DNA from: Mercurialis annua
Taxonomy: Eukaryota; Streptophyta; Magnoliopsida; Malpighiales; Euphorbiaceae
Direction of reading: 5' to 3'
NCBI RefSeq assembly: GCF_937616625.2
Contig: NC_065570.1
Coordinates: 8,814,001-8,878,000, forward strand
DNA: 64,000 bases
In this document: positions 9,700-19,008 of the stretch, piece by piece
Layout: every line of letters begins with the position of its first letter
How positions within the stretch are numbered: position 1 is the first letter of the stretch
Translations under genes and position numbers: made by a program
The notes under the pieces: model-generated
What the model was told of the DNA's origin: nothing
Databases searched by the model: none
Seen by the model: the letters and a program-made list of their open reading frames with translations, nothing else

Positions 9700-12501
9700 A
9701 TGGAACCGGTGGTACAAACGGTGAAGGAGCATGTTTTAGCAATAGGGTGGCAAATCTCCGACATACGTGGAATAAGTCCTCAAATTGTGATGCATAAGAT
9801 CAATCTCGAAGATGAGTCAAAGAAGTCGGCTCAAAGGCAACGAAGATTGAATCCGAATATGAAGGAGGTAGTGCACAAAGAAATTGTTAAGCTCCTCGAC
9901 GCCGGAATAATCTACCCTATTTCGGATAGTGAGTGGGTAAGCCCAATTCAATGTGTCCCTAAGAAGGGCGGTATGACAATGGTGGAGAATGAAAAAGGAG
10001 AACAAATATCCACAAGGACGGTAACCGGTTGGCGAGTATGCATTGATTATCGGAAGCTCAACGAGGTAACCCGAAAGGATCACTTTCCGCTACCATTTAT
10101 CGATCAAATGTTAGAAAGGGTAGCGGGGCACAAATTTTACTGCTTCCTTGATGGGTACTCCGGTTACAATCAAATATTAATTCTCCCGGAAGATCAAGAG
10201 AAGACGACCTTCACATGCCCCTACGGTACCTTTGCATATCGGCGAATGCCCTTCGGACTATGCAACGCACCCGCCACATTTCAAAGATGTATGACCTCAA
10301 TCTTTAACGACATGATTGAGGATATTATGGAGGTGTTCATGGACGATTTCTCCGTGTTTGGCGATTCATTCGATGGTTGTTTAGCGAACTTAAGGCGGGT
10401 TTTAGCAAGATGTGTTGAGACAAACTTGGTGCTAAATTGGGAAAAGTGCCACTTTATGGTGGATGAAGGCATTGTACTCGGGCATAGGATATCGGAAGCG
10501 GGAATTGAAGTGGATAGGGCAAAAACAGAAGTTATTGAAAAATTAGTCGCTCCGGCTACGGTCAAAGGAGTTCGGGCATTTCTAGGCCATGCGGGCTTCT
10601 ACCGGCGATTCATTAAGGACTTTTCATCTATTGCACGGCCCTTGACGAGATTGCTAGTTAAAGATGTGCCGTTTGAATTCACCGAGGAATGTCAAGGTGC
10701 TTTTGAGAGGCTTAAGGAGGCACTTGTGACCGCGCCAATTATATCGTCTCCGGATTGGAGCTTGCCCTTTGAGCTCATGTGTGATGCGAGTGACCAAGCT
10801 TTAGGGTGTGTTTTGGGTCAGAGGAAGGATAAGAAGGTCCACGTGATTTACTACGCAAGCCGGACCATGGCGGGAGCTCAACTCAATTACACCACCACCG
10901 AAAAAGAGATGTTGGCGGTGGTATTTGCTTTAGACAAGTTTCGGCAATATTTGCTCGGATCAAAGGCCATCATTTATACCGATCATGCCGCCTTGAGATA
11001 TCTTTTTGCTAAGCAAGACGCAAAACCAAGGCTTATTCGATGGATCCTTTTAATGCAAGAGTTTGATGTAGAAATCCGAGACAAAAAAGGAACGGAGAAC
11101 GTTGTGGCGGATCACCTATCACGATTAGAAGTTCCGGAACCTATTCCAATTGGTGTTGATATTAATGAACGGTTCCCGGATGAAATGTTGATGGTAATCT
11201 CGGAAGTGGAGACACCTTGGTATGCGGATATAGCTAATTACTTGTCTTCAAATGTCATGCCACCGGATCTATCGCACCATCAAAAGAAGAAATTTTTGAG
11301 TGATGTGAAACGTTTTTTGTGGGATGAGCCGTACCTTTTCAAGATATGTGGTGATGGGATGATTCGGAGGTGTGTATCTTTAAAGGAAGTGATGCCAATT
11401 TTGAGCCATTGTCATGAGGCGGATTACGCCGGGCATTATGGGGCGTCAAGAACCGCGGCTAGAGTGCTAGAAAGTGGGTTCTTTTGGCCTACCCTATTTC
11501 GCGATGCCAAGGAGTTTGTGGGGCATTGTGATCGTTGTCAACGAGTAGGGAACATTTCCAAACGAGATGAGATGCCATTGACCTCAATCCAAGAGGTGGA
11601 GATCTTTGATGTGTGGGGCATAGATTTCATGGGGCCATTTCCGATGTCTCATGGAAATCTTTTTATCTTGGTTTGTGTGGATTACGTCTCGAAATGGGTA
11701 GAAGCGGAGGCTTTACCTACAAACGATGCCAAGGTAGTGGTGAAGTTTCTCAAGCGTCTAATTAACCGATTTGGGACTCCAAGGGTTATCATTAGTGATG
11801 GGGGGTCGCATTTTTGCAACCGGCAATTTGAGGTTTTGATGAAAAAGTACAATGTGTACCACCGAGTTGCTACTCCCTATCACCCCCAAACGAGTGGTCA
11901 AGTGGAAGTTTCGAATCGGGAGTTGAAGAGGATTTTAGAGAAAACAGTAAATGGGACAAGAAAGGATTGGTCCCTCAAGTTGGATGACGCTTTATGGGCT
12001 TACCGCACGGCATTTAAGACACCTCTCGGTATGTCGCCGTATCGGATTGTGTATGGTAAGGGGTGTCACTTGCCGGTTGAATTAGAACACAAAGCCTATT
12101 GGGCAATTAAAAAGTTGAACTATGACTTCAAGGCGGCCGGTGAGAAGCGGTTGATGCAACTTAATGAGTTAGATGAATTCCGACTTGATGCTTATGAGAA
12201 TGCCAAACTTTATAAAGAAAGAACGAAGAAATGGCATGATGCTCACATCTCACCCAAGTCATTTGAAGTTGGAGCTTTTGTGTTGCTCTATAATTCAAGG
12301 TTGCGGTTGTTTCCGGGAAAATTAAAATCTCGGTGGAGTGGTCCGTATAAGATCCGGCACGTGGCGGTTCATGGAGCAATAGAATTAGAAAATCAAAAGG
12401 GCGAGACGTTCAAGGTCAACGGAAACCGTTGCAAGCCCTACTTGGGACCTTTGACGGGTCAAATAGATGACAAGATCTATCTTGCTCCCCCTTCAACTTA
12501 A
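9700..12501 (+). CDS. Athila-like pol: reverse transcriptase, RNase H, integrase (no gag/protease)
   Basis: The 933-residue frame from the first ATG (9700), which abuts the primer binding site, is uninterrupted to TAA. It begins in the linker just before RT ([13 protein letters not shown]), continues with RT ([14 protein letters not shown] near residue 213; [10 protein letters not shown]) and RNase H ([31 protein letters not shown]), and ends with integrase: an HHCC-like finger ending CDRCQ, core Asp in WGIDFMG, Asp in IISDGG and Glu in GQVEVSNRE. All key residues seen are present. Family members normally encode gag and protease upstream in the same polyprotein; here nothing separates the primer site from pol. 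The protein could be expressed directly from the RNA. Gag and protease would have to come from a relative. Confidence 0.95.
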   Translation: MEPVVQTVKEHVLAIGWQISDIRGISPQIVMHKINLEDESKKSAQRQRRLNPNMKEVVHKEIVKLLDAGIIYPISDSEWVSPIQCVPKKGGMTMVENEKGEQISTRTVTGWRVCIDYRKLNEVTRKDHFPLPFIDQMLERVAGHKFYCFLDGYSGYNQILILPEDQEKTTFTCPYGTFAYRRMPFGLCNAPATFQRCMTSIFNDMIEDIMEVFMDDFSVFGDSFDGCLANLRRVLARCVETNLVLNWEKCHFMVDEGIVLGHRISEAGIEVDRAKTEVIEKLVAPATVKGVRAFLGHAGFYRRFIKDFSSIARPLTRLLVKDVPFEFTEECQGAFERLKEALVTAPIISSPDWSLPFELMCDASDQALGCVLGQRKDKKVHVIYYASRTMAGAQLNYTTTEKEMLAVVFALDKFRQYLLGSKAIIYTDHAALRYLFAKQDAKPRLIRWILLMQEFDVEIRDKKGTENVVADHLSRLEVPEPIPIGVDINERFPDEMLMVISEVETPWYADIANYLSSNVMPPDLSHHQKKKFLSDVKRFLWDEPYLFKICGDGMIRRCVSLKEVMPILSHCHEADYAGHYGASRTAARVLESGFFWPTLFRDAKEFVGHCDRCQRVGNISKRDEMPLTSIQEVEIFDVWGIDFMGPFPMSHGNLFILVCVDYVSKWVEAEALPTNDAKVVVKFLKRLINRFGTPRVIISDGGSHFCNRQFEVLMKKYNVYHRVATPYHPQTSGQVEVSNRELKRILEKTVNGTRKDWSLKLDDALWAYRTAFKTPLGMSPYRIVYGKGCHLPVELEHKAYWAIKKLNYDFKAAGEKRLMQLNELDEFRLDAYENAKLYKERTKKWHDAHISPKSFEVGAFVLLYNSRLRLFPGKLKSRWSGPYKIRHVAVHGAIELENQKGETFKVNGNRCKPYLGPLTGQIDDKIYLAPPST

Positions 12502-13269
12502 GTGCCACGGATTGACGGTCGAGCTTTCGACCTTAAACAAGCGCACTTGGGAGGCAATCCCAAGAGGTTTGAATTTTAATGCTTTTAGTTGATTTCATTT
12601 TGCAATTGCCTTAAGTTTTAATTTTTTTTTTTTTTTGTGTTGTTTATGATTTGGCGTATTTCATATGTTTGTTATGTTCAAGATAACGCGTGGTATGTTC
12701 GGTTTTTGGATGTGTAGGAGTTCGGTGAAGCATTTCGTCGAAAAAAATCAAGGTTCCCCAAGAAAGGAAAAACAGAATAATCTGTTTTCCCTTGTCTCGA
12801 ATCGAGACAAGCCTCTTAGGAAGCTGTCTCGATTCGAGACAAGAGAAGCAGATTATTCTTCTTCTCAGCTCTTGGTGTCTCGAATCGAGACACCTGATTA
12901 ATAAGGGTGTCTCGATTCGAGATACTTGACTAAAAGGGGGGATTTTGAAATTTTCTCATTGGCTCTTATTTGCTTCACATGGATTGATGATGTGGCACGA
13001 TCCTAACCCTTCAAGATTCAAATTTTTGACATGGATCACCAACTTACAACACATCTTGGCCCTTCAATCCATAGCTATGAATTTAGCCATAAAAAGGACT
13101 CCATCACTTCATCTTCTCCACCATTCCATACCTAAATTAGAAAACCTCCATATCCAAAAGCTTCTTTCTCTTTCATCAAGCCAAATCTTCAAGAAGCCCT
13201 AGCCATCACTCCATCTACCCAAATTCAATTCCAAACACATTTCCGAACACCCTTTACGCCACTCTAGCC
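12502..13269 (+). other. Spacer between pol and the env-position ORF
   Basis: No convincing ORF. It opens with the conserved Athila-type segment containing GGGAGGCAATCCCAAG, a self-complementary hairpin, then a T-rich stretch, then the palindrome cluster. The last 300 bases are a C/A-rich leader before the next ATG. An intron or subgenomic leader is possible but not shown. Confidence 0.7.
12792..12922. repeat. Internal palindrome cluster (four dyads)
   Basis: Four copies of the LTR dyad recur outside the LTR: 12792-12810, 12825-12841, 12874-12894 and 12910-12922, alternating AAT and ATT centres. An AGAAGCAGATT segment that accompanies the LTR dyads is also present at 12844. Confidence 0.9.
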
Positions 13270-14604
13270 ATGTCACGAGCTACACGATCAAAGAAGACCG
13301 TCGCGCAAACTTCGAACCCACCACCACCAGAGGTTGAACCAACGCTAGGAACCTTCCGTTCCAATCGTAAGAAAAGTGCTTCCGGGTCCAACGTTTTCGG
13401 AGTTAACACTCCGGGGGCTCTTCGACACCGTTTTGATACGCCTTTTGATATCCGTACCGAGGCGGAAGGAAATATGTTCAAGAGCCTTAAGAAGAAAGGT
13501 ATTTCCGTTCCATACAAGGTTTGTTGGGAAAGCATGACGAAGTTGAAAATCCATGGGATTGTAAAGCCCTATTTCGAATGGTTGGATTTTACAAAAATGG
13601 AAGCTTCTCCACATGAGTATTGTGAGGAGCTTACTTATGAGTTCTTCACCACACTCAAACCATCACCAACAAGCGAGACAACTCTCACTTTCCGGCTAGA
13701 AGGGAAAGAGCGGGAATACACGTTGGCCAACTTGATTGAAGATTTTTCGTTGTGGGATATGGGATTGAAGTTTATACCGGAAGAATTTGATGACAATTTG
13801 GTTTGGAATGGGGCATCGGGTAAAGCGGTTTTTGATAGCCACAATGCGAAGCTAAATGAAGTGAGGGATATCGCGGCCATAGTCTTGCTCAAATGGTATG
13901 CTCACTCTTATGCCGGGCGCCATGAGTCCAACAAAGTAACACGATCGGATTTGCTAATTCTCCGGGTACTCAAGGATGAAACCAACCCGGATGTGCATGT
14001 TAATGTGGGCTATCGATTCATGAAAATCTTGTTAGAAGCTCCGGTGAAAAATAAGAAACTCGGCCATGGTTGGTTTGTGATGCACTTAGCAAGAAAAGAC
14101 CCCGAGTTTGATGAAAGCAAATACAAGTTGTTACCTCCAAAGATGATCGATGTGGATCATCTCTCGCATGGGGGCTATGCAAGGAAACAACGGGTTGTTG
14201 GAAAATACGTACAAGAACATTGGGAAGACACCCATCCCGGCGAACCTTACCCTAGAGCGGGTTGGAGTGAGCCAAGAGAAGAGCCCATACCGAGGCGGCC
14301 AAAGGAGCAACCTAGAAGAAAAGATGAGCATATGGCGGGCACTAGTGCCGAAGGTGGGGAACAATTTGCTAGTGTTCCGGAGGGAGTCCAATGGGAGCAA
14401 CCACCCCCATACGATTTCCAAGCGGATCAACGTGCTTTTATGGCGGAACAAAGAAGGATGTGGAAGAAGATGGAGTATAGGCAAGAAAGGATGCAACATC
14501 GCATGAGGAGACATGAACAAAAGATGCAAGAGTTTTACAATGCCCAAGGCGGTCCGCGTTTCCCGTCTCCTACACCTTCGCCGGAGCCACCCGAGTTCGA
14601 TTGA
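13270..14604 (+). CDS. Second ORF of the Athila-like element (env-position, ATHILA ORF-1-like)
   Basis: A 444-residue frame starting at GCCATGTC. A Pro/Ser/Lys-rich N-terminus is followed by a globular part (about 60-300) whose layout (YFEWLDFTKMEAS..., EELTYEFFTTL, TLTFRLEGKEREYTL, LLKWYAHSYAGR) resembles the ORF found downstream of pol in Athila-type elements. The C-terminus (about 300-444) is charged, Met/Arg/Gln-rich and probably coiled-coil, ending Pro-rich. I see no signal peptide or membrane segment, so an envelope function is not supported by the sequence. It is intact, in line with the young age of the element. Family assignment is from memory of the pattern, not from a search. Confidence 0.75.
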   Translation: MSRATRSKKTVAQTSNPPPPEVEPTLGTFRSNRKKSASGSNVFGVNTPGALRHRFDTPFDIRTEAEGNMFKSLKKKGISVPYKVCWESMTKLKIHGIVKPYFEWLDFTKMEASPHEYCEELTYEFFTTLKPSPTSETTLTFRLEGKEREYTLANLIEDFSLWDMGLKFIPEEFDDNLVWNGASGKAVFDSHNAKLNEVRDIAAIVLLKWYAHSYAGRHESNKVTRSDLLILRVLKDETNPDVHVNVGYRFMKILLEAPVKNKKLGHGWFVMHLARKDPEFDESKYKLLPPKMIDVDHLSHGGYARKQRVVGKYVQEHWEDTHPGEPYPRAGWSEPREEPIPRRPKEQPRRKDEHMAGTSAEGGEQFASVPEGVQWEQPPPYDFQADQRAFMAEQRRMWKKMEYRQERMQHRMRRHEQKMQEFYNAQGGPRFPSPTPSPEPPEFD

Positions 14605-16191
14605 ACTCGAAGATTTGCTTTCTTCAACTCTAACTCATGCAATTTTCCGTTTTATTTCATTGCCATGGGGACATAGCATAGAAATAGTGTGAGGAGGGGT
14701 TGTTGAAAATATGAATGCGTTAGAGTCTCGGTTTTATTGTTTTGTTTTTAATGTAGGAGTCCAGTTTGTTTGTTTTATGTTGTTTATTTTGAGTCACCTC
14801 GCACTAAATCGTTGGCTTGTGTATGTTGAAGCATGATTAGTGACCTTGGTGTATTTGTGAAATGAAAGTTTTATTCCCGATCAATGAAGTTAGCAAGTGC
14901 ATTTTTCTAGTTTAAATCAATCAAATGTGGATGTGTTTAATAAGATGCAAGTTGTATGACATGGTTCAATGAAATTCGAGTTAATTCCATGTTAATGGGT
15001 GTTGTGTTTTGACAAGTTGTAGTGCTTAATACGGATGCATGATGTGTGCTTTTAAATTGACAATTTGTGCCATTTTTGGAAATTTGAGTATGATTGGCAT
15101 GTTTTCATAGGAATTAAGTTTTTGGCATGACACCCTTTTATTGAGTGATTATTGAGCCTATTCGTTGTTGTGAGTATTGATTGCATGCTAAATTCCTAGA
15201 ACTTGCTTGGTGTCCGCTCAAAACTATAGAGGTTGAGTGTCAATGACTAGATGAGTATGGCATTAGGAATACCCCAATCTTTTGAACAAAATCACTTAAA
15301 AGCCTACCCTCTACCTTTAGAATCACCATTTTGAGCCTAAGCCTTTCCTTGTCAAACACAAATCACACAACTCATTTCAACAACTTACCTCTTAAAACAC
15401 CCAATTTGATTTGAATGACTTAATGATGAGAAAAATGCGACACTAGCTTGATGACTAGAAAGAAATGTGAAAGTGTTAAAAGAATAGAAACTTGCCTCGA
15501 GAAAAAGTTGAAAAAAAACACAAAGGAAAAAGAGGAAAATGAAGAAAAGAAAAGAAAGAAAGAATAAACAAAGGCAATAAATAAAAATAATTCAAAAGTT
15601 CACAAGTGTTGAAAATCCGAGCTAGGTCGAAAGTATATTAGAACAGAGTCGTTCAAATCAAGTTTTAGCCAAGTATCCAAATCTACCTACCCCTAACCCA
15701 TAGCCAAGTTACAACCCTCACAAGTCCATATGATAGTTGTTGATTACCGAACCAAATAGTGGAGTTCGGGACTAAAGGCAAGCTTATGGTGAATAAGCAC
15801 GATGTGAGTTTAATTGTTTACCCTAAACACTTGTGTGTTGGAGTGATATCTTGTGAGTTTCATTGTGCTTTGCTTGGTTCCTATGAGAGTAATGCCATGA
15901 TTTACCATTTCACTTTGGCCAATGTGTGCATGTCCCGTAGATGATTGTAACTCCGAATTTGCTTAACACAAATGCCTTACCAATAGTATTCTCAATGTCA
16001 TTGGACTATGTCATTATAATTGCATTCATCGTTGGTTGCATCGCTTACAATTGATAACACTAGAAATTTGTCTTGTGCCTTCATTGGTTGGGAGTTCGTG
16101 TGTTGTCTGGTGTTTACAATCACCAAGGTTGTTAATTGTTGTGGTTGATAGTGAGATTCATTTCTTGCTTGGGGACAAGCAAGGTTTTAGT
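14605..16191 (+). other. Long noncoding 3' internal region of the Athila-like element
   Basis: About 1.6 kb without a plausible gene; short frames near 15759 and 16036 look fortuitous. It contains an A/G-rich stretch (15480-15600) and a PPT-like sequence at 14689-14699. The pre-PPT element GGGGACAAGCAAGG lies at 16171-16184. Long untranslated 3' regions are usual in Athila-type elements. Confidence 0.7.
14689..14699 (+). other. Second polypurine-tract-like site
   Basis: TAGTGTGAGGAGG at 14686-14698 repeats the sequence just before the 3' LTR (16188-16200). Both are preceded by a GGGGACA stretch. It may be a central PPT or a duplicated remnant. Confidence 0.45.
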
Positions 16192-16202
16192 GTGAGGAGG
16201 TT
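16192..16202 (+). promoter_or_regulatory. Polypurine tract of the Athila-like element
   Basis: GTGAGGAGGTT directly precedes the TG of the 3' LTR. The purine-rich run in this position is where plus-strand synthesis starts in LTR elements. Confidence 0.75.
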
Positions 16203-17639
16203 TGATAGGAGTGAAATACTCCTATCTTTAGGATGTCTTTTCGTATGCTTTTATGTGTTTTCACCCCGCTTTTATATGGAATTGATTAGCTTATAGAGGG
16301 TGTTTATGTTTCAGGGAATCAAGAGCATTACGAAGAGTTTTGAGGCCGAAATAGTGGAAAATGAGCGGAAGCGGAAGTCGAGCGCGAAAGAAGTCGAAAG
16401 CCGGAAGCAAAAGAAGCAAATCCTCCCCCTTCTGAAGAGGTGTCTCGAATCGAGACATCCCACTTAAATGGGTGTCTCGAATCGAGACACAAGTCCTAGA
16501 GAAGCAGATTTTTCTGCTTGGTGTGTCTCGAATCGAGACACACTCATAAGTTGAGTGTCTCGATTCGAGACCATAGTACTAGAGGGAGCTCAGATTTTCT
16601 TGGTTTCTTTCCCTATTGGGCCAAACATTCTAGATGGGTTGTATTTTTATTCCCTATTTTGGGTAGTACTATATAAGGATACCTTATTTTCCCTTTTTAG
16701 GGTTATGCACTAGATTTAGATTTGTAGCCCCCATTTCCTATTACTATTCTCAGATTTTTAGATACAATTGTTCTTAGTTTTAATTCCAAATTCTTGTTCT
16801 TAACTTTGGTGATTAATGCAAGATTATTATTATTCAAGCTTCATTATTATAGTTATTGTTGAATGTTTTTCTTCTACTTATTAAAGGTAATCTTTCTACA
16901 TCTTAATAGTATGTTTAATTCTTGTTTAATTATTGCTTTAGTTTTGATAATGGCTAGCTAAACTCCTTGTTTGGGGGTTGTTGATGATTGCCATGATTAG
17001 TTGAATAGTTGATTAGGGTTGAGTTGTGTTGGGAGTTTGTTGTGATTATTGGGGCTTAATGCTTAGATTAACTTGATCTATTAATCTATGTTTAGAGACT
17101 AGTTAATTAGGCGAGAGTCAATTAATTAGACGGACTTAGTTGATCACAAACCTAAAATCTAATCACGCGAGGGCGGTTTAGGGATTAGGTGGTTAGAAGT
17201 TAGCTTCGCGATTGGATTAGATTGTCATTGTTGAATTCTGATTACGCGAGAGCGATTTAGATGTCAACTTGATAATCTAATCTCAATTAGACCTAATTGC
17301 GGACTCGAGAGAGCGGATTAGGCAATCTAGGAAAACTTGACCCGAACCGATAACACTACTATACCTAATTTTCTAGGATTCGTTAGTGGCATGATTTAAC
17401 AACCTCTAAACGCCTTTTACCTATTGTTTTACCCCGTTATTAATTAATTGCTTTAGTTTTCAATTGCTTCAAGTGTTAATTTCACTAGTTTTAAATTCCG
17501 TAATCATTACTATAATTCCAATTGATCGTGGCTTTCCGAATTGAATTTCCAAATACGCGTTCGCTCACTTTAAACCTCTTGTCTTCGTGGGATCGATTCC
17601 GTATTTCCGGATTACTACAAGTTAGTATTTTTGCTAACA
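16203..17639 (+). repeat. 3' LTR (1437 bp)
   Basis: A copy of 8239-9675; the only difference I found is T at 17366 for C at 9402. The four dyads recur at 16441-16457, 16472-16490, 16522-16542 and 16557-16571. Confidence 0.95.
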
Positions 17640-17644
17640 AAGGT
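17640..17644. repeat. LTR element target site duplication, right (AAGGT)
   Basis: Matches 8234-8238. The MULE right inverted repeat resumes immediately after it. Confidence 0.93.
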
Positions 17645-17698
17645 CAGGGTGTTATTGAAAAAAAAATGAAAGGTCAGTAGTTTTACAGGTGATTTGCC
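17645..17698 (-). repeat. MULE right terminal inverted repeat, outer part
   Basis: The reverse complement matches 1212-1265. It ends GGTGATTTGCC at 17698, followed by the 9-bp duplication. Confidence 0.92.
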
Positions 17699-17707
17699 AA
17701 TAAAAAA
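17699..17707. repeat. MULE target site duplication, right copy
   Basis: AATAAAAAA, identical to 1203-1211. Confidence 0.85.
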
Positions 17708-18768
17708 TAACAGTACGAAGATTTAAAAATGAGTTGTGTATGTAAACTTAACGTCGCTAAATGTGTTTGTACACACGCTCTAATAGGAAGACCACATAAA
17801 TATAAAATCAATAGTATAAGGATTCATTAAATGCAAAAAAAATTAACAGAAATTAACTAAAATAAAAAGTACTTAACAATGGGTTTGGCCTTAATAAAGG
17901 CTTACTACTGGTTTATCAGATGTAATCCATTGGTTAACCACATTGTAATAAATCAATTGATGTGTTAAAATAAATTACTATTTGGTTTGTGTTTGTTATA
18001 TCTACATATGTGAGATTATTTTACTAAGTTTCAGGATCATTTTGCAGTTAAAGTTAATCATCATATAGGTGCAAATATAATTACAAACAATAAAAATATT
18101 TTAGCATCAGTAACTTTAGAAAAGTTTTCGACAACCTGTTTCAGAAGGTTTTTTGGTATTGGCTGAATTTTTATTGCAATCTCAATTGATTCATACTTTA
18201 TTGTTGAGAGAGGTTCAACAACCTGTTTTCTATGAGTTTTAAAGTTTCTGAAAAATTGATAAAATTTTCAATTGACAAATTTTAAATGGTTAATCTTATT
18301 AAAATACCAAATATTTGCCGGTTTTTGTCAGCTATCTTTTAAAATCGTTAGAATTAGCTCATTTTAACATATTCGATATCTTTTCCATCCATTTCTTGAA
18401 TCGAACCGGATTTTTTCCAACTTGGCATCCATCACTATCAAATCAGTGAATTGCTGGCATGGCAACACCCACTCATCTAGTCAAATCCATGATGACCGAA
18501 ACCAAACTTAAACCAAATTTTCCTAAACAAGCCACATCACAAAAAAATCAAAATCAAACCCAATATTTAAATTAGATTAAAATTAAAATTTATATATATA
18601 TATATTTAAAAATAATTAAAATAATTAATTAACTAATTAAATTTAATTTAAATAAGTTTATTAGATACATTAATTAATATTAATTTAAAATTATATTTAA
18701 TTTAACCATAATTATCTCAAAATTTATTTTATTTTCGAAATAAAATTCACCCCGAAATCTTAATCCCG
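17708..18768. other. AT-rich flank; continuation of the left repeat, then no feature seen
   Basis: 17708-17905 continues the diverged repeat of the left flank (ACGCTCTAATAGGAAGACCAC matches 1013-1033 in diverged form). 17906-18768 is AT-rich with a short TA run near 18590. I see no gene. Confidence 0.6.
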
Positions 18769-18793
18769 CTACCGCCAGTTGCCAAAAAACTCG

Positions 18794-19008
18794 TCTTCTC
18801 CATCAATGGAGAAAAGAAATCTAAGCATGTCTTTTCCATTAATAGAGAAGACAAGCCTGATATCTTCTCCATTACTGGAGAAGACGAGCTTGGTCTTCTC
18901 ATTGAAGAAGACCGAGTTGTTGTCTTCTCTATTAATGAAGAAGACGAGCTTGGTCTTCTCTATCAATGGAGAAGACCGAGCTGTTGTCTTCTCCATTATG
19001 GAGAAGAC
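18794..19008. repeat. Array of seven GTCTTCTCC/GGAGAAGAC hairpins
   Basis: Inverted repeats with short loops (ATTAAT, ATCA, ATTA) lie at 18794-18815, 18829-18852, 18863-18884, 18893-18912, 18922-18945, 18953-18976 and 18986-19008. They are spaced about 30-36 bp, with linkers such as CGAGCTTG and CGAGTTGTT. Because the units are palindromic, both strands are open in some frame, but the codon pattern just mirrors the repeat. No known family is recognised. Confidence 0.85.

Larger units (their letters stand above)
8239..17639 (+). mobile_element. Athila-like Ty3/gypsy LTR retrotransposon lacking gag and protease, very recent
   Basis: Both LTRs are 1437 bp, start TGATAGG and end GCTAACA, and are flanked by the perfect 5-bp duplication AAGGT. 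I see one substitution between them (9402 C, 17366 T). The internal order is: primer binding site for tRNA-Asp, RT-RNase H-integrase, a palindrome-bearing spacer, a second ORF in the env position, and a long noncoding tail with polypurine tract. The post-pol stretch with GGGAGGCAATCCCAAG and the pre-PPT stretch GGGGACAAGCAAGG match conserved features of the Athila lineage. No gag or protease coding remains. Confidence 0.93.
1212..17698 (+). mobile_element. Autonomous-type Mutator-like element (MULE), split by an LTR retrotransposon
   Basis: The element starts GGCAAATCACCTG and ends with its reverse complement. The terminal inverted repeats are about 203 bp, and a perfect 9-bp target duplication (AATAAAAAA) flanks them, as expected for the Mutator superfamily. 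It carries a mudrA-like transposase on the plus strand and a GRF zinc-finger gene on the minus strand, converging near 6.3-7.1 kb. The right inverted repeat is interrupted at 8239-17639 by an Athila-like element. Without that insertion the MULE is about 7.1 kb. Right-end transposition is probably compromised now, because the outer 54 bp of the right inverted repeat lie 9.4 kb from the rest. Confidence 0.93.

Noticed and set aside
9558..9797. 79-codon ORF over the LTR-PBS junction
   Set aside because: It overlaps the primer binding site and the pol start in another frame, with no homology.
13270..14604. Calling the second ORF of the Athila-like element a true envelope protein
   Set aside because: No signal peptide, membrane segment or fusion-like region is visible; only its position matches.
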